A stretch of 64,000 bases of DNA, taken from positions 1,240,001-1,304,000 of the forward strand of contig CAVRNR010000022.1 of assembly GCA_963722575.1 (NCBI GenBank). Direction: 5' to 3'. The first letter of the stretch is position 1. Each line of letters starts with the position of its first letter. Origin of the DNA: Fen-178 sp963722575 (GTDB taxonomy: Bacteria > Acidobacteriota > Terriglobia > Bryobacterales > Bryobacteraceae). The notes beneath the pieces are model-generated. The model was not told the DNA's origin. It worked only from the letters and a program-made list of their open reading frames with translations, and ran no database searches. Positions 26,665 through 35,950 of this stretch are shown one piece after another. Both the position numbers and the translations under genes were made by a program.

Positions 26665-29400
26665 ATGCTCCGCTGGTCTGTTTTGCTCTTGGCGATTGCC
26701 CCGCTCTACGCGCAGAAACCCTTCGAGTTCTGGCCGGGGACGAGTTACGACTCGAAGATCCCCACCTTCCACCAAGTTCTGGGTTATGACGCGGGCGACC
26801 GTGTCACCAGTAGCGAAGGGATCGTGCGCTACATGCAGGCGCTGGCGGCGGCCGCACCCAACCGGCTCAAGGTGTTCGAATACGGCGAGACCTGGGAGGG
26901 ACGCAAGCTCATCTACGCGGCCGTGGGGTCGGAAGCCAATATCCGCAGGCTCACCGAGATTCGCGCCCAAATGCAGCGCATCGCCGACCCGCGCAAAACG
27001 CCGGAGGCGGACGCCCGTAAGATCATGGCCGGCCTGCCCGCGGTGGTCTGGCTTTCCTACGGCGTGCATGGCAACGAAATTTCCTCCCCCGACGCCGGCC
27101 TGCTCACGGCTTACCACCTGCTCGCCGCGCACAACGACAAGCTGGTGGACCAGATCCTGGCGAACGTGCTGGTGCTCGTCGATCCCATCCAGAATCCCGA
27201 CGGCCGCGACCGCTTCGTCGACTACTTCGAGCAGGCGCGGGGTCTCGAGCCGGATGCCAGCCCGGTGGCCGCCGAGCACCTCGAGCCGTGGCCCGGCGGG
27301 CGCGTCAACCACTACCTCTTCGATCTCAACCGCGACTGGATTGCGCTCACCCAGCCCGAGATCCTCGACCAGGTGAAAGCGCTGCGCGAGTGGTTCCCGC
27401 TGGTCTACGTGGACCTGCACGAGATGGGCGCCGACAGCACCTATTTCTTCAGCCCCGAATCCGACCCGTACAACCCCAATCTGACCGCCGACCAGCGCGA
27501 GAGCCTGAAGCTGTTCGGCCATAACAACGCCAAGTGGTTCGACCACTACGGTTTCGATTACTTCACGCGCGAGGAATACGACGCCTTCTACCCCGGCTAC
27601 GGCGCGAGCTGGCCGGAATACTACGGCGCCATTGCGATGACCTACGAGCAGGCCTCCGTGCGCGGCCTGGTGGTGCGCCGCTCCGACGAGACGCTGCTCA
27701 CCTACCGCGACACCGTGCGGCACCACTTCGTGGCTTCGGTGTCGACGCTCGAAACCGCCGCCGCCAACCGCGAGAAACTGCTCGGCGATTTCTATAAGTA
27801 CCGGGTCACGGCCATCGAGGAAGGCACCAAAGAGCCCATCAAGGAGTACATCCTGCCGCGCAACCGCGACGCTTCGGCCACCGACAAGCTGGCGGGCATC
27901 CTGCTCGAACACGGTGTGGAAGTGCAGCGCGCCGCCGCGCCGTTCCACGCGGGCGAGCGCGACTATCCGGCGGGAACTTACGTGGTCTCCATGGCGCAGC
28001 CCTCCAAGCGCCTCATCCGCAACCTGCTCGATCCGCAGACCTCCATGGACGATAAGTTCATCGCCGCGGAGGAGGCCCGGCGGAAGCTCAAGGAGCGGAC
28101 CGAAATCTACGATGTGACGGCCTGGTCGCTGCCGCTGCTGTTCAACGTGGAGGCAGTCGCCAGCAACGCAGTGGCGCAGGGCAATTTCGAAATGGCCAAA
28201 CCCGGGCTCGTGCTTCCCGGAGAGCTTCATGAGGCTAACGCCACAGTGGCCTTCCTCGTGCCGTGGGGGTCCGAAGCCGCGGGGCGCCTGCTGGCGGCGG
28301 CGCTGCGGCAGGATTTGAAAGTCCTATCGAGCGGCAAGCCATTCGCCCAGAACGGGACCAAATTCCCCGCCGGCACCCTGATTTTCAAGGTGGCGGGCAA
28401 CCCCGCCGGCCTCGGCCAACGCTTGGCCCGCCTGGCGCGCGAGACCGGCGCCGATGTGTACGGCACCAGCTCGGGCTGGGTGGATGAAGGCGTCAACTTC
28501 GGCAGCCGCTATGTCCTGCCGGTGCGCAAGCCAGCCATCGCCCTGGCCTGGGATACACCCACGTCCGCTTCCTCCGCCGGCGCCGTCCGCTTCGTGCTCG
28601 AGCGGCAGTACGGTTACCCGGTAACCTCCGTCCGCACGGCGCAGCTTGATTCAGTCGAGCTGGCCAGGTTCCAGGTGCTCATTCTGCCGGACGGCGGAAG
28701 CTACGCCGTGCTGCTGGGCGACTCCGGAATCCAACGGGTGAAGGAATGGGTGCAAGCGGGCGGCGTCATCGTGGCGCTGGGCGGCGCGGTGGGCTTCCTC
28801 ACCGATAGCCGCGTGGGCTTGTTGGCCATGACGCAGGAAAACGTCGTGCGCGACACCGAAGCCGGCCGGGGTGCGGGAGCCGCGCCTGCGGCCGCGGCCG
28901 AGACGGCGGGCGCGGCCGGCGGCGGCGGACGCGGTGGAGGCGCCGGAGGGCGCGGCACGGGCACCCTCATCGCCAGCGACGCCGATTACGAGAAAGCCAT
29001 CCGCGCCGCCACCGAATTGCCCGACAGCGCCCCGGGCGCCATCGCGCGGGCTCGCATTCGCCCGGATTTCTGGCTCACCAACGGCGTCGCCGAGAGCGTC
29101 AACGCCATGGTGGAGGGACGCGCCATCTATACCCCGGTCAAGGCCGACAAGGGCGTCAACGCGGTATACTTCGACGCCGCCGACAAGCTCCTCGCCAGCG
29201 GCTACCTGTGGAGCGAGAACCGCAAGCAGATGGCCTACAAACCGCTGGTGGTGACCAGCACGTCCGGCCGCGGCCTGGTGGTCGGGTTCACGGAAGACCC
29301 CAGTTTCCGCGCCATGCTGGACGGCATGAACGTGCTTTTCCTGAACGCCGTCTTCCGCGGCCCCGCCCATGCGCGGGCGGCCGGGCCAGGCGACGAGTAA
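26665..29400 (+). CDS. Secreted M14-family zinc carboxypeptidase-like protein
   Basis: A 911-residue protein from ATG 26665, chosen for its signal peptide (LRWSVLLLAIAPLYAQ). The M14 zinc site reads YGVHGNEISSPDAG (HxxE), with the third ligand and substrate-binding region in FPLVYVDLHEMGADST and the catalytic Glu candidate in AMTYEQASVRG. Asn-Arg of the substrate pocket is in DLNRDWIALTQPE. The C-terminal half contains a ThuA/GATase-like fold region (FQVLILPDGGSYAVLLGDSG) and a Gly/Ala-rich insertion (about 737-770). Members degrade peptides outside the cytoplasm. The long upstream open frame is spurious. Confidence 0.9.
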   Translation: MLRWSVLLLAIAPLYAQKPFEFWPGTSYDSKIPTFHQVLGYDAGDRVTSSEGIVRYMQALAAAAPNRLKVFEYGETWEGRKLIYAAVGSEANIRRLTEIRAQMQRIADPRKTPEADARKIMAGLPAVVWLSYGVHGNEISSPDAGLLTAYHLLAAHNDKLVDQILANVLVLVDPIQNPDGRDRFVDYFEQARGLEPDASPVAAEHLEPWPGGRVNHYLFDLNRDWIALTQPEILDQVKALREWFPLVYVDLHEMGADSTYFFSPESDPYNPNLTADQRESLKLFGHNNAKWFDHYGFDYFTREEYDAFYPGYGASWPEYYGAIAMTYEQASVRGLVVRRSDETLLTYRDTVRHHFVASVSTLETAAANREKLLGDFYKYRVTAIEEGTKEPIKEYILPRNRDASATDKLAGILLEHGVEVQRAAAPFHAGERDYPAGTYVVSMAQPSKRLIRNLLDPQTSMDDKFIAAEEARRKLKERTEIYDVTAWSLPLLFNVEAVASNAVAQGNFEMAKPGLVLPGELHEANATVAFLVPWGSEAAGRLLAAALRQDLKVLSSGKPFAQNGTKFPAGTLIFKVAGNPAGLGQRLARLARETGADVYGTSSGWVDEGVNFGSRYVLPVRKPAIALAWDTPTSASSAGAVRFVLERQYGYPVTSVRTAQLDSVELARFQVLILPDGGSYAVLLGDSGIQRVKEWVQAGGVIVALGGAVGFLTDSRVGLLAMTQENVVRDTEAGRGAGAAPAAAAETAGAAGGGGRGGGAGGRGTGTLIASDADYEKAIRAATELPDSAPGAIARARIRPDFWLTNGVAESVNAMVEGRAIYTPVKADKGVNAVYFDAADKLLASGYLWSENRKQMAYKPLVVTSTSGRGLVVGFTEDPSFRAMLDGMNVLFLNAVFRGPAHARAAGPGDE

Positions 29401-29417
29401 GATCTGGGGCTAGCCCT

Positions 29418-30023
29418 TCAAGCCGCCACACCCTGACTCACCTGCCGAGATTCCTGCCGATACGTGGGACCGGCGGACACCCCTCGCGGCCACATCAGCT
29501 CGCGCGCCATCTGGTTATGGCTGGATGCCGATTCCAGATAGTCCATGCCCGCCGCCGTGAGACTGAAGTCCGAATTGTCCTCCGCCTGCACATACCCCTT
29601 CGCGCGCAGGTACCACAACGTAAAAACCAGGTAGTCCCGCGGCAGAGCCATGCGCCGTTCCAGGTCGAGCAGAGACAGGTAAGGCCGCGCTTCGTTCCTG
29701 CGGCGCCGGTGGTACAGAATCGAGAGCACCCCCAGCCGGCGGTTGAGCTCGCCCTCCGTGCCATCGATGAAATCCCGCAGCTCGAAGATATCGAGCGGCT
29801 CGCTGTCGGCCGCGGCACTCTGGGCGTCGTACTGCTCCCGCCGCTCCCGGTCCGACAGCACTTCGTACGCCTGCCGGAGCAGCAGAAAGCGCTCAACGTC
29901 TCCGCTCTTCCGATTGTCGGGATGAAACCGTGCCGCCATGAACCGGTACACACGCTGCACCGTCTCCATGTCCGCGTTCCGGCTGATCTGTAGTACTTCG
30001 TAATAATCGACTGGTTTGCTCAT
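29418..30023 (-). CDS. J-domain (DnaJ-like) protein
   Basis: A 201-residue protein from ATG 30023 (MSKPVDYYEVLQISRNAD). The N-terminal J domain carries the HPD motif (ARFHPDN, about 31-37) needed to stimulate a DnaK ATPase. There is no Gly/Phe region, zinc finger or standard C-terminal substrate domain; instead a winged-helix-like region (ELNRRLGVLSILYHRRRR, ALPRDYLVFTLWYLRAKGYV, FSLTAAGMDYLE) fills the rest. It is probably a specialised DnaK co-chaperone. It is divergent from the ABC transporter operon. Confidence 0.88.
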   Translation of the reverse strand: MSKPVDYYEVLQISRNADMETVQRVYRFMAARFHPDNRKSGDVERFLLLRQAYEVLSDRERREQYDAQSAAADSEPLDIFELRDFIDGTEGELNRRLGVLSILYHRRRRNEARPYLSLLDLERRMALPRDYLVFTLWYLRAKGYVQAEDNSDFSLTAAGMDYLESASSHNQMARELMWPRGVSAGPTYRQESRQVSQGVAA

Positions 30024-30199
30024 TTCGCGCCCGCCGCTGCCCGTCATGCTTCGAGTATGCGGGAACATCGGGCTCGCCGGAAGTACGGCTCGTACCGGCT
30101 GAGTCACAGTATTCCCAGAGGTACTTTTCCTCGGTTTTGGGACTCCGTGGCAGGATGCGGGACCGAGTCCCCCGCGTCCATTTGTTACCATTCGAGCGA

Positions 30200-31117
30200 A
30201 TGGACGCCGTACGGATCTCGCACGTGACCAGGACCTTCGGGAGTGTGACCGCGGTAGACGACCTCTCCCTCACCGTGCCCCAGGGCTCGATCTATGGGTT
30301 TATCGGGCCGAACGGCTCAGGCAAAACCACCACGATGCGCATGATCGTGAACATCTTCTATCCCGACCGCGGCGAAATCCGCCTCTTCGGAGATGGCCGG
30401 CCGGAAAACAGCACGGACCTCATCGGATACCTTCCGGAAGAGCGCGGCCTTTACCGGAGAATGACCGTCCAGGCGCTGCTCGAATTCTACGGCGAGCTGC
30501 GCTCCGGCCGCGGCGTCAAGGCCGAAGTCACGCGCTGGCTCCAGAGACTGGACCTCGCCGGCCGCGCCTCCGATAAGGTCGAAACGCTCAGCCGGGGCAT
30601 GAGCCAAAAGGTTCAATTCATTGCGACCGTCATCCCCGAACCGAAACTGCTCCTCCTGGACGAACCCTTCAGCGGCCTCGACCCGGTGAGCGCGGAGGCC
30701 ATCCGCTCCGCCATCCTGGATCTCCGCCGCCACGGCGTCACGGTCATCCTCAGCACCCATGACATGCACCTGGCGGAAACCCTGTGCGACTACATCTTCA
30801 TGATCTTTCGCGGCCGGAAGGTGCTGGACGGCACCATCGGCTCCATTCAGGATCGGTACGGCGAGGACACCATACGGGTCACCGCCCACGGCGGTTTCGC
30901 GGCCGTGCAGCAGCTTCCCGGCGTTGAACAGATCCGCGACCTGGGACAGGTTGTTGAACTGCGGCTGGCGCGCGGCGCAGACCCGCAGGGGGTTCTGCGC
31001 GCCCTGGTGGGGCAGGCTCAAGTGACCAGCTTCTCGCTGATGAAGCCTTCCCTGCACGATATTTTCATGCGCATTGCCGGCCCCGCGGCCGAGGAGGCCA
31101 ATCATGCGAATGCATAA
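30200..31117 (+). CDS. ABC transporter ATP-binding protein (NatA/ABC-2 type)
   Basis: A 305-residue ATPase from ATG 30200. Walker A is FIGPNGSGKTTTMRMI, the Q-loop is in IGYLPEERGLYRRMT, the signature reads LSRGMSQKVQF (LSxGxxQK variant typical of ABC-2 exporters), Walker B LLLLDEPFSGLDP and the switch His LSTHDM. The C-terminal 80 residues form a DUF4162-like domain. The permease gene follows with a 14-bp overlap. NatAB-type systems export Na+ or organic compounds; the substrate here is unknown. Confidence 0.93.
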   Translation: MDAVRISHVTRTFGSVTAVDDLSLTVPQGSIYGFIGPNGSGKTTTMRMIVNIFYPDRGEIRLFGDGRPENSTDLIGYLPEERGLYRRMTVQALLEFYGELRSGRGVKAEVTRWLQRLDLAGRASDKVETLSRGMSQKVQFIATVIPEPKLLLLDEPFSGLDPVSAEAIRSAILDLRRHGVTVILSTHDMHLAETLCDYIFMIFRGRKVLDGTIGSIQDRYGEDTIRVTAHGGFAAVQQLPGVEQIRDLGQVVELRLARGADPQGVLRALVGQAQVTSFSLMKPSLHDIFMRIAGPAAEEANHANA

Positions 31118-32459
31118 GATCACAACCATCGCCAAACGCGACTACATTGCCACCGTCCGCACCAAGGCGTTTATCTTCGGCCTGGTGGTCGCCCCCATGT
31201 TGTTTGGCGGCGGGTCCATCGCCATGACGTTCTTCAAGGGCCAGCCGGATTTGAAGGACCGCCGCGTTGCCATCGTCGACCACACCGGCGTCGTGGCCGG
31301 CCCCCTGGTGAGCGCCGCTCGGGAGAAGAACGACCGCGAGCTTTTCGGCAAAATAACGCACCGGCAGATCGCGCCCCGCTACGTTTTCGAGGTGATCGCG
31401 CCGGCCGCCGATTCCAAGAATCAGTTGCTCGCGCTCTCCGATCGCGTCCGCCGCAAGCAACTGGTCGCATTTCTCGAAATCGGCAAGGACGCGCTGCGCC
31501 CGCCCAAACCGGCCGGCGATTCCGGCGAAGAAACCAGCGAAAAGACCGACCCCGACACCCGCGTCTCTTATTACACCAACGCCGGCGGCATCGACGAGAT
31601 GCGCAACTGGCTCAACGGCCCCATCAACGATGGCGTGCGCCTGGCGCGGCTGGCGCAGCTTGGCATCGACATCGACAAGAATAAGGGCCTGACGGCCTCG
31701 GTGCCCATCGAGGGGCTCAGCCTGGTGGAGCGCGACGAAAAAACCGGCGAAGTGCATGAAGCGCAAAAACGCGGCGAGTTGGAAGGCTTCTTCGTGCCCT
31801 TCGCGGTGGCCATGATTCTGGCCATGATCGTCATGGTGGGCTCGGCGCCCATGCTGCAAAACGTCACGCAAGACAAGAGCCAGCGCATTGTGGAGACGCT
31901 GCTGGGCGCGGCCACCCCATTCGAGCTCATGACCGGCAAAGTGGTGGGTTCGGTGGGAGTTTCGGTGACCAGTTCCATCTTGTATGTGCTGGCCGGCGTT
32001 TTTGCGGTGAACGCCCTGGGAGTCGCCGGCCTGTTGCCGCTCTCCATCATCCCCTGGTTCTACGTCTACCTGCTGGCCGACGTGGTCATGCTGTGCGCCT
32101 TCGCCGCGGCGCTGGGGGCGTGCTGCAGCACCCCGCAGGACGCGCAAAATCTGGCCATCGTACTCCTTATGCCCTGCATGATTCCCATGTTCATGCTGGT
32201 CACGGTGCTGCGGCAGCCCAACGGTATGCTGTCCACCGTGATGTCGCTCATTCCGCCCTTTACCCCGATCCTCATGCTGTTGCGCCAGGCCATGCCCAAC
32301 GGCGTTCCCGCGTGGCAACCGTGGGTGGGGCTGGTGGGCGTCCTGCTCTTTGCGGCCGCCACCGTATGGGCGGCTTCCCGCATCTTCCGCGTGGCCATCC
32401 TGATGCAAGGCAGACCGCCGCGGCTGGGGCAGATGGTGCGCTGGGCGATGAAAGGCTGA
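31104..32459 (+). CDS. ABC-2 type permease (NatB-like)
   Basis: A 451-residue membrane protein from ATG 31104 (MRMHKITTIAKRDYIATV). An N-terminal membrane helix (AFIFGLVVAPMLFGGGSIAM) is followed by a large extracytoplasmic domain (about 45-235) and five to six clustered C-terminal helices (VPFAVAMILAMIVMVGSAPM through VGVLLFAAATVWAAS), including the family stretch QDKSQRIVETLLGAATPFEL. It pairs with the overlapping ATPase gene. Export substrate unknown. Confidence 0.92.
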   Translation: MRMHKITTIAKRDYIATVRTKAFIFGLVVAPMLFGGGSIAMTFFKGQPDLKDRRVAIVDHTGVVAGPLVSAAREKNDRELFGKITHRQIAPRYVFEVIAPAADSKNQLLALSDRVRRKQLVAFLEIGKDALRPPKPAGDSGEETSEKTDPDTRVSYYTNAGGIDEMRNWLNGPINDGVRLARLAQLGIDIDKNKGLTASVPIEGLSLVERDEKTGEVHEAQKRGELEGFFVPFAVAMILAMIVMVGSAPMLQNVTQDKSQRIVETLLGAATPFELMTGKVVGSVGVSVTSSILYVLAGVFAVNALGVAGLLPLSIIPWFYVYLLADVVMLCAFAAALGACCSTPQDAQNLAIVLLMPCMIPMFMLVTVLRQPNGMLSTVMSLIPPFTPILMLLRQAMPNGVPAWQPWVGLVGVLLFAAATVWAASRIFRVAILMQGRPPRLGQMVRWAMKG

Positions 32460-32473
32460 ACGGTACCGGGGAC

Positions 32474-33310
32474 ATGGACGAATACGGGGCCAGCCGTACC
32501 GCGCTTCGCGTCGCCGCCCGCCGCGCGGCGCATCAGATTCTGGATCGCCCGCCGGTCTTCGAGGACCCGCTGGCGCTGGCCGTCGCCGGAGCGGAAGCCG
32601 CGGGGAAGGCGGCATCGGAGACCTTGTCGCCTTCCCTGCGCGCGTTCATGGCGGCGCGCAGCCGCTTCGCCGAAGACGAGCTGGCGCGCGCCGTCGCACG
32701 TGGCGTCCGCCAGTACGTGGTGCTGGGCGCCGGCCTCGATACGTTCGCGTATCGCAATCCGCATGTCGCGCTCGGCCTGCGGGTGTTTGAGGTGGATCAC
32801 CCCGCAACGCAGAAGTGGAAGCGCGGCCGTCTGCGGAGCGCCGGAATCGAGATTCCCGCGGAGACCGTTTTCGTGGCGATGAACTTCGAACGCCAGTCCC
32901 TCGGGGGCGCGCTCCCGTCCGCCGGTTTCCGCGCGGGCGAGCCCGCCTTCTTCTCCTGGCTGGGCGTGGTTCCCTATCTCACCGAGGGCGCCTTCCTGGC
33001 CACCATGTCATTCATCGCCGGGCTGCCGCCGGCGAGCGGTGTGGTGTTCGATTACGCCGTGGCGCGGCACGCGCTCAGCCCCCGGGAGCAACTCGCGCTC
33101 GATGCTCTGGCCAGCCGCGTGGCCGCCGCCGGCGAGCCCTTCCATCTCTTCTTCGACCCCGCGGCGCTGGCCGCGCAAGTCCGCCAGTTGGGATTTCGCC
33201 ATCTGGAAGATCTGGACGCCGGCGAGATCAACTCGCGCTACTTCCGCGGCCGGGCCGACGGCCTGTCCATCCGCGGCCGAGCGGGCCACCTGCTGTGCGC
33301 GCGCGTTTGA
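32474..33310 (+). CDS. SAM-dependent methyltransferase, leucine carboxyl methyltransferase family
   Basis: A 278-residue protein of the LCMT/PF04072 class: N-terminal RTALRVAARRAAHQILDRPP and FEDPLA, motif I YVVLGAGLDTFAYR, and acidic strand EVDHPATQKWKR. The bacterial members methylate diverse small molecules or polyketide-like products, and the substrate cannot be inferred. It is 14 bp after the ABC permease, so probably the third gene of that operon. Its last 83 bp overlap the 3' end of the convergent radical SAM gene. Confidence 0.88.
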   Translation: MDEYGASRTALRVAARRAAHQILDRPPVFEDPLALAVAGAEAAGKAASETLSPSLRAFMAARSRFAEDELARAVARGVRQYVVLGAGLDTFAYRNPHVALGLRVFEVDHPATQKWKRGRLRSAGIEIPAETVFVAMNFERQSLGGALPSAGFRAGEPAFFSWLGVVPYLTEGAFLATMSFIAGLPPASGVVFDYAVARHALSPREQLALDALASRVAAAGEPFHLFFDPAALAAQVRQLGFRHLEDLDAGEINSRYFRGRADGLSIRGRAGHLLCARV

Positions 33311-34592
33311 GCGGCCGGTTCGCCCTTCGCCATCGGTAGCCGTATGCCAAATTCAGCGGCAACGTCCACCATGATTGAACCGATGACCGTGATAACCGTT
33401 TGGCCATGCTTGTAAGAGAATAAAAACGCTCGTTCGCATACCGGAAGCCCGCTAACAGTTCCGCGGCGCTCATCTGTTTGGGCTGGTAGACCACATCGTC
33501 GCGACTATTGTATTTGCGCCAGTCTCGCGTCAATATACGCCCTTCGGTTTCCATCTTCCGAAACAGCGGCGTACCTGGAAATGGCGTCAGAATGTTGAAA
33601 GTCGCATTCTGCACTCCCGCTCTTTCCAGGAAATCGATGGTGTCCTCGAATATCTCCGGCGTATCGTGATCGAATCCAAACACAATCCCGGCTTGCACGG
33701 CAATCCCATGCGAGTGGATGCGGCGGATGATCTGTAAGTACTCCTCCACTCGATTGAACCCCTTGTTCACTTCGGTCATGCTTTGCTGGGAGATCGATTC
33801 CAATCCCAAAAACAACTGCTTACATCCGCTATGAGCCGCAGCCTCCAGGAATTCGTCATCCCGGCCGGCATGAATGCTCGCCTGGCTGCTCCACCACTTT
33901 CGATATGGCGCGATGGCGCGAAACAGTCTCTTTGAATACTCCATATCCGCGGCAATGTTATCGTCCCAGAAGATAATTACGTTTCCCTTGAATGAGGCAT
34001 ATTCCGCCGCCACCTCGGCGATCGGCCGCTTGCGCAACTGGTGGCGGTACATCACGGCAACGGCGCAGAAATCGCACTGGCCAGGACATCCCCGGGTCGC
34101 GAACAGAACTCCATTGGTATGGTCGCGCCTGTGAAACAAACCCCTGCGGGCCTGGGGAATGTTCTCCAGAGACGGCACGCTGGTTTGTTCGTACCGGCGG
34201 AGATAAGTTCCCGATTCAAAGTCCCTCAAGAAGTCTTCCCATAAACCCTCCGCTTCTCCTATGAATATGACATCGGCGTATTGACTGGCCTCTTCGGGCA
34301 ACAGTGTCACATGCGGACCACCCATCGCGACACATACTCCCCGTGACCGAAAACGCACGGCAATGTCGTAAGCGTGAAAAGCGCTGGGCGTATGAAAGGT
34401 AATTCCGACCACGTCCACGGCCATGTTCCAGTCGATGTCTTCGGCTTCTTCATCGACGTGAATCACATCCCAACTCCGGGGGACTCTGGAGGCCAGATAA
34501 GGCATGGTAATCTGCTGGAAGTTGAGAACCCGCACCCTTCTCACCCTCCGGATTTCCGGCGAAGAGGCGGTGATCAACAGGAGTCGCGGCAT
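33228..34592 (-). CDS. B12-binding-domain radical SAM protein
   Basis: A 454-residue protein. The N-terminal Rossmann-like cobalamin-binding region (DVVGITFHTPSAFHAYDIA, MGGPHVTLLPEEA) lacks the classic DxHxxG, so B12 binding is uncertain. The radical SAM cluster motif is TRGCPGQCDFCAV (CxxxCxxC), with GLESISQQSMTEVNKGFNR and GIVFGFDHDTPEIFEDTIDF in the barrel. Relatives act in methylation or methylthiolation of hopanoids, tetrapyrroles and natural products. The C-terminal 30 residues are Arg/Gly-rich and lie antisense to the methyltransferase gene, so they may be a run-on end. Confidence 0.88.
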   Translation of the reverse strand: MPRLLLITASSPEIRRVRRVRVLNFQQITMPYLASRVPRSWDVIHVDEEAEDIDWNMAVDVVGITFHTPSAFHAYDIAVRFRSRGVCVAMGGPHVTLLPEEASQYADVIFIGEAEGLWEDFLRDFESGTYLRRYEQTSVPSLENIPQARRGLFHRRDHTNGVLFATRGCPGQCDFCAVAVMYRHQLRKRPIAEVAAEYASFKGNVIIFWDDNIAADMEYSKRLFRAIAPYRKWWSSQASIHAGRDDEFLEAAAHSGCKQLFLGLESISQQSMTEVNKGFNRVEEYLQIIRRIHSHGIAVQAGIVFGFDHDTPEIFEDTIDFLERAGVQNATFNILTPFPGTPLFRKMETEGRILTRDWRKYNSRDDVVYQPKQMSAAELLAGFRYANERFYSLTSMAKRLSRSSVQSWWTLPLNLAYGYRWRRANRPLKRARTAGGPLGRGWTGRRPGRGSSAS

Positions 34593-34859
34593 GAGTGGTT
34601 CTCAAAACCAAATTCAAATAGAACACAGAACTTCGCCCGCCGCCAGGCTTCAGCGCGGTTGCCGATCCGGGCCGGCCTGTTCTTCCGCAGCGATCGGAAC
34701 GTCGACTCCATATTGCTTTTCTCCGCGCCTGCGGTGAAATTGGTTTTGTTCCTCAGCCGCGACCCGGCGGGCTGCCACCCCTGCGCACGCAACTTGTTAT
34801 ACTCGCCTTCTGGTTGAAGAGACTGCCAGTACCGCCGCTACCGGGCACCGCGCATCATC

Positions 34860-35879
34860 ATGCCGACTCCTACTAAATCTCCGGTTCGCCTGAAAGACAT
34901 CGCGCGCGACCTCAATGTGTCCGTCATGACCGTCTCGAAGGTGGTCCGCGCGTGCGCCGATGTCGGGCCGGAAACGCGCAAACGCGTGCTGGCCCGCATC
35001 AAGGAACTCAACTATCAACCCAACTGGGTGGCCCGCAGCCTGGCCGCGCGCCGCACCTTCATGATCGGGCTTATTGTTCCGGACCTGATGACCTCCTTCT
35101 TCGCGGAAATCGCCAAGGGCGTCTCCGCGGCCATTCGCCCGCTGGGCTACGACGTGGTGATCTGTAATTCGGAAGAGGATTGCGCCTTCGAATCGAGCGA
35201 AGTCGACCGCCTCCTGGCGCGGCAGGTGGATGGGCTGATCCTGGCTTCCGCGCAGCCGCCTTCCTGGGTCGACGTTTTCGATCGCATCGAAGCGCGCGGC
35301 GTGCCGTATGTTCTGATCGACCGGCGATTCGCCGATGTGCGCGCGCCCTATGTCGGCGCCGACGATGAAGCCATCGGCCGTCTGGCCACGACGCACCTCA
35401 TCGAACGCGGCTGCCGCCGCGTCGCGCACATCGCCGGTCCGCCGCTGACACCGGGCGTGGGCCGGCTGAAAGGTTATCGCGAGGCGCTGGCCGAGGCCGG
35501 CCTGACCGTCCCCGATTCGTACCTGGAGAACGCCAACGACGATACCACCGGCTACCAGGCCGCGCGCCGTCTGCTGGCGCTCGATCCGCGCCCCGACGGC
35601 ATCTTCGGCTACAACGATCCCACCGCCGCCGGGGCCATGAAGGCCATTCTCGAGGCGGGTCTCGGCATCCCCAGGGAGATCAAAGTCATGGGTGTCGGCA
35701 ACGTGCACTATTCGGACCTGCTGCGCGTGCCGCTCTCCACCATAGACCAGGGCAGCGCCACCATCGGACAGCAGGCCGCCGAAATCCTGGTGAAGTCCAT
35801 TGGCTCCAAGCGGCGCCGGCAGCCTCGCACCGTGATCATCGAACCCACCCTCATCGTGCGCGAATCCACCGGCGGCTAA
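34860..35879 (+). CDS. LacI-family transcriptional regulator
   Basis: A 339-residue repressor: N-terminal HTH (RLKDIARDLNVSVMTVSKVV), hinge helix (NYQPNWVARSLAARRT) and a periplasmic-binding-protein-type sensor domain (FMIGLIVPDLMTSFFAEIAK, VGADDEAIGRLATTHLIERG, GIFGYNDPTAAGAMKAILEA). Members control sugar utilisation genes; an adjacent target is not evident, because the next genes are YceI and an antisense NTPase gene. A possible extended -10 (TTGTTATACT, 34791-34800) lies about 60 bp upstream. Confidence 0.93.
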   Translation: MPTPTKSPVRLKDIARDLNVSVMTVSKVVRACADVGPETRKRVLARIKELNYQPNWVARSLAARRTFMIGLIVPDLMTSFFAEIAKGVSAAIRPLGYDVVICNSEEDCAFESSEVDRLLARQVDGLILASAQPPSWVDVFDRIEARGVPYVLIDRRFADVRAPYVGADDEAIGRLATTHLIERGCRRVAHIAGPPLTPGVGRLKGYREALAEAGLTVPDSYLENANDDTTGYQAARRLLALDPRPDGIFGYNDPTAAGAMKAILEAGLGIPREIKVMGVGNVHYSDLLRVPLSTIDQGSATIGQQAAEILVKSIGSKRRRQPRTVIIEPTLIVRESTGG

Positions 35880-35950
35880 GTTACCTGCCTTTTTGCGAAA
35901 CGGCCCGCGAATTCGAGCCGTCTCTGTATATGCTGGCGCATGTTGACCCA

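Noticed and set aside
26608..28230. Extension of the esterase frame to 825 codons on the minus strand
   Set aside because: It covers the M14 gene in antisense; the esterase has a clear signal peptide at 26607.
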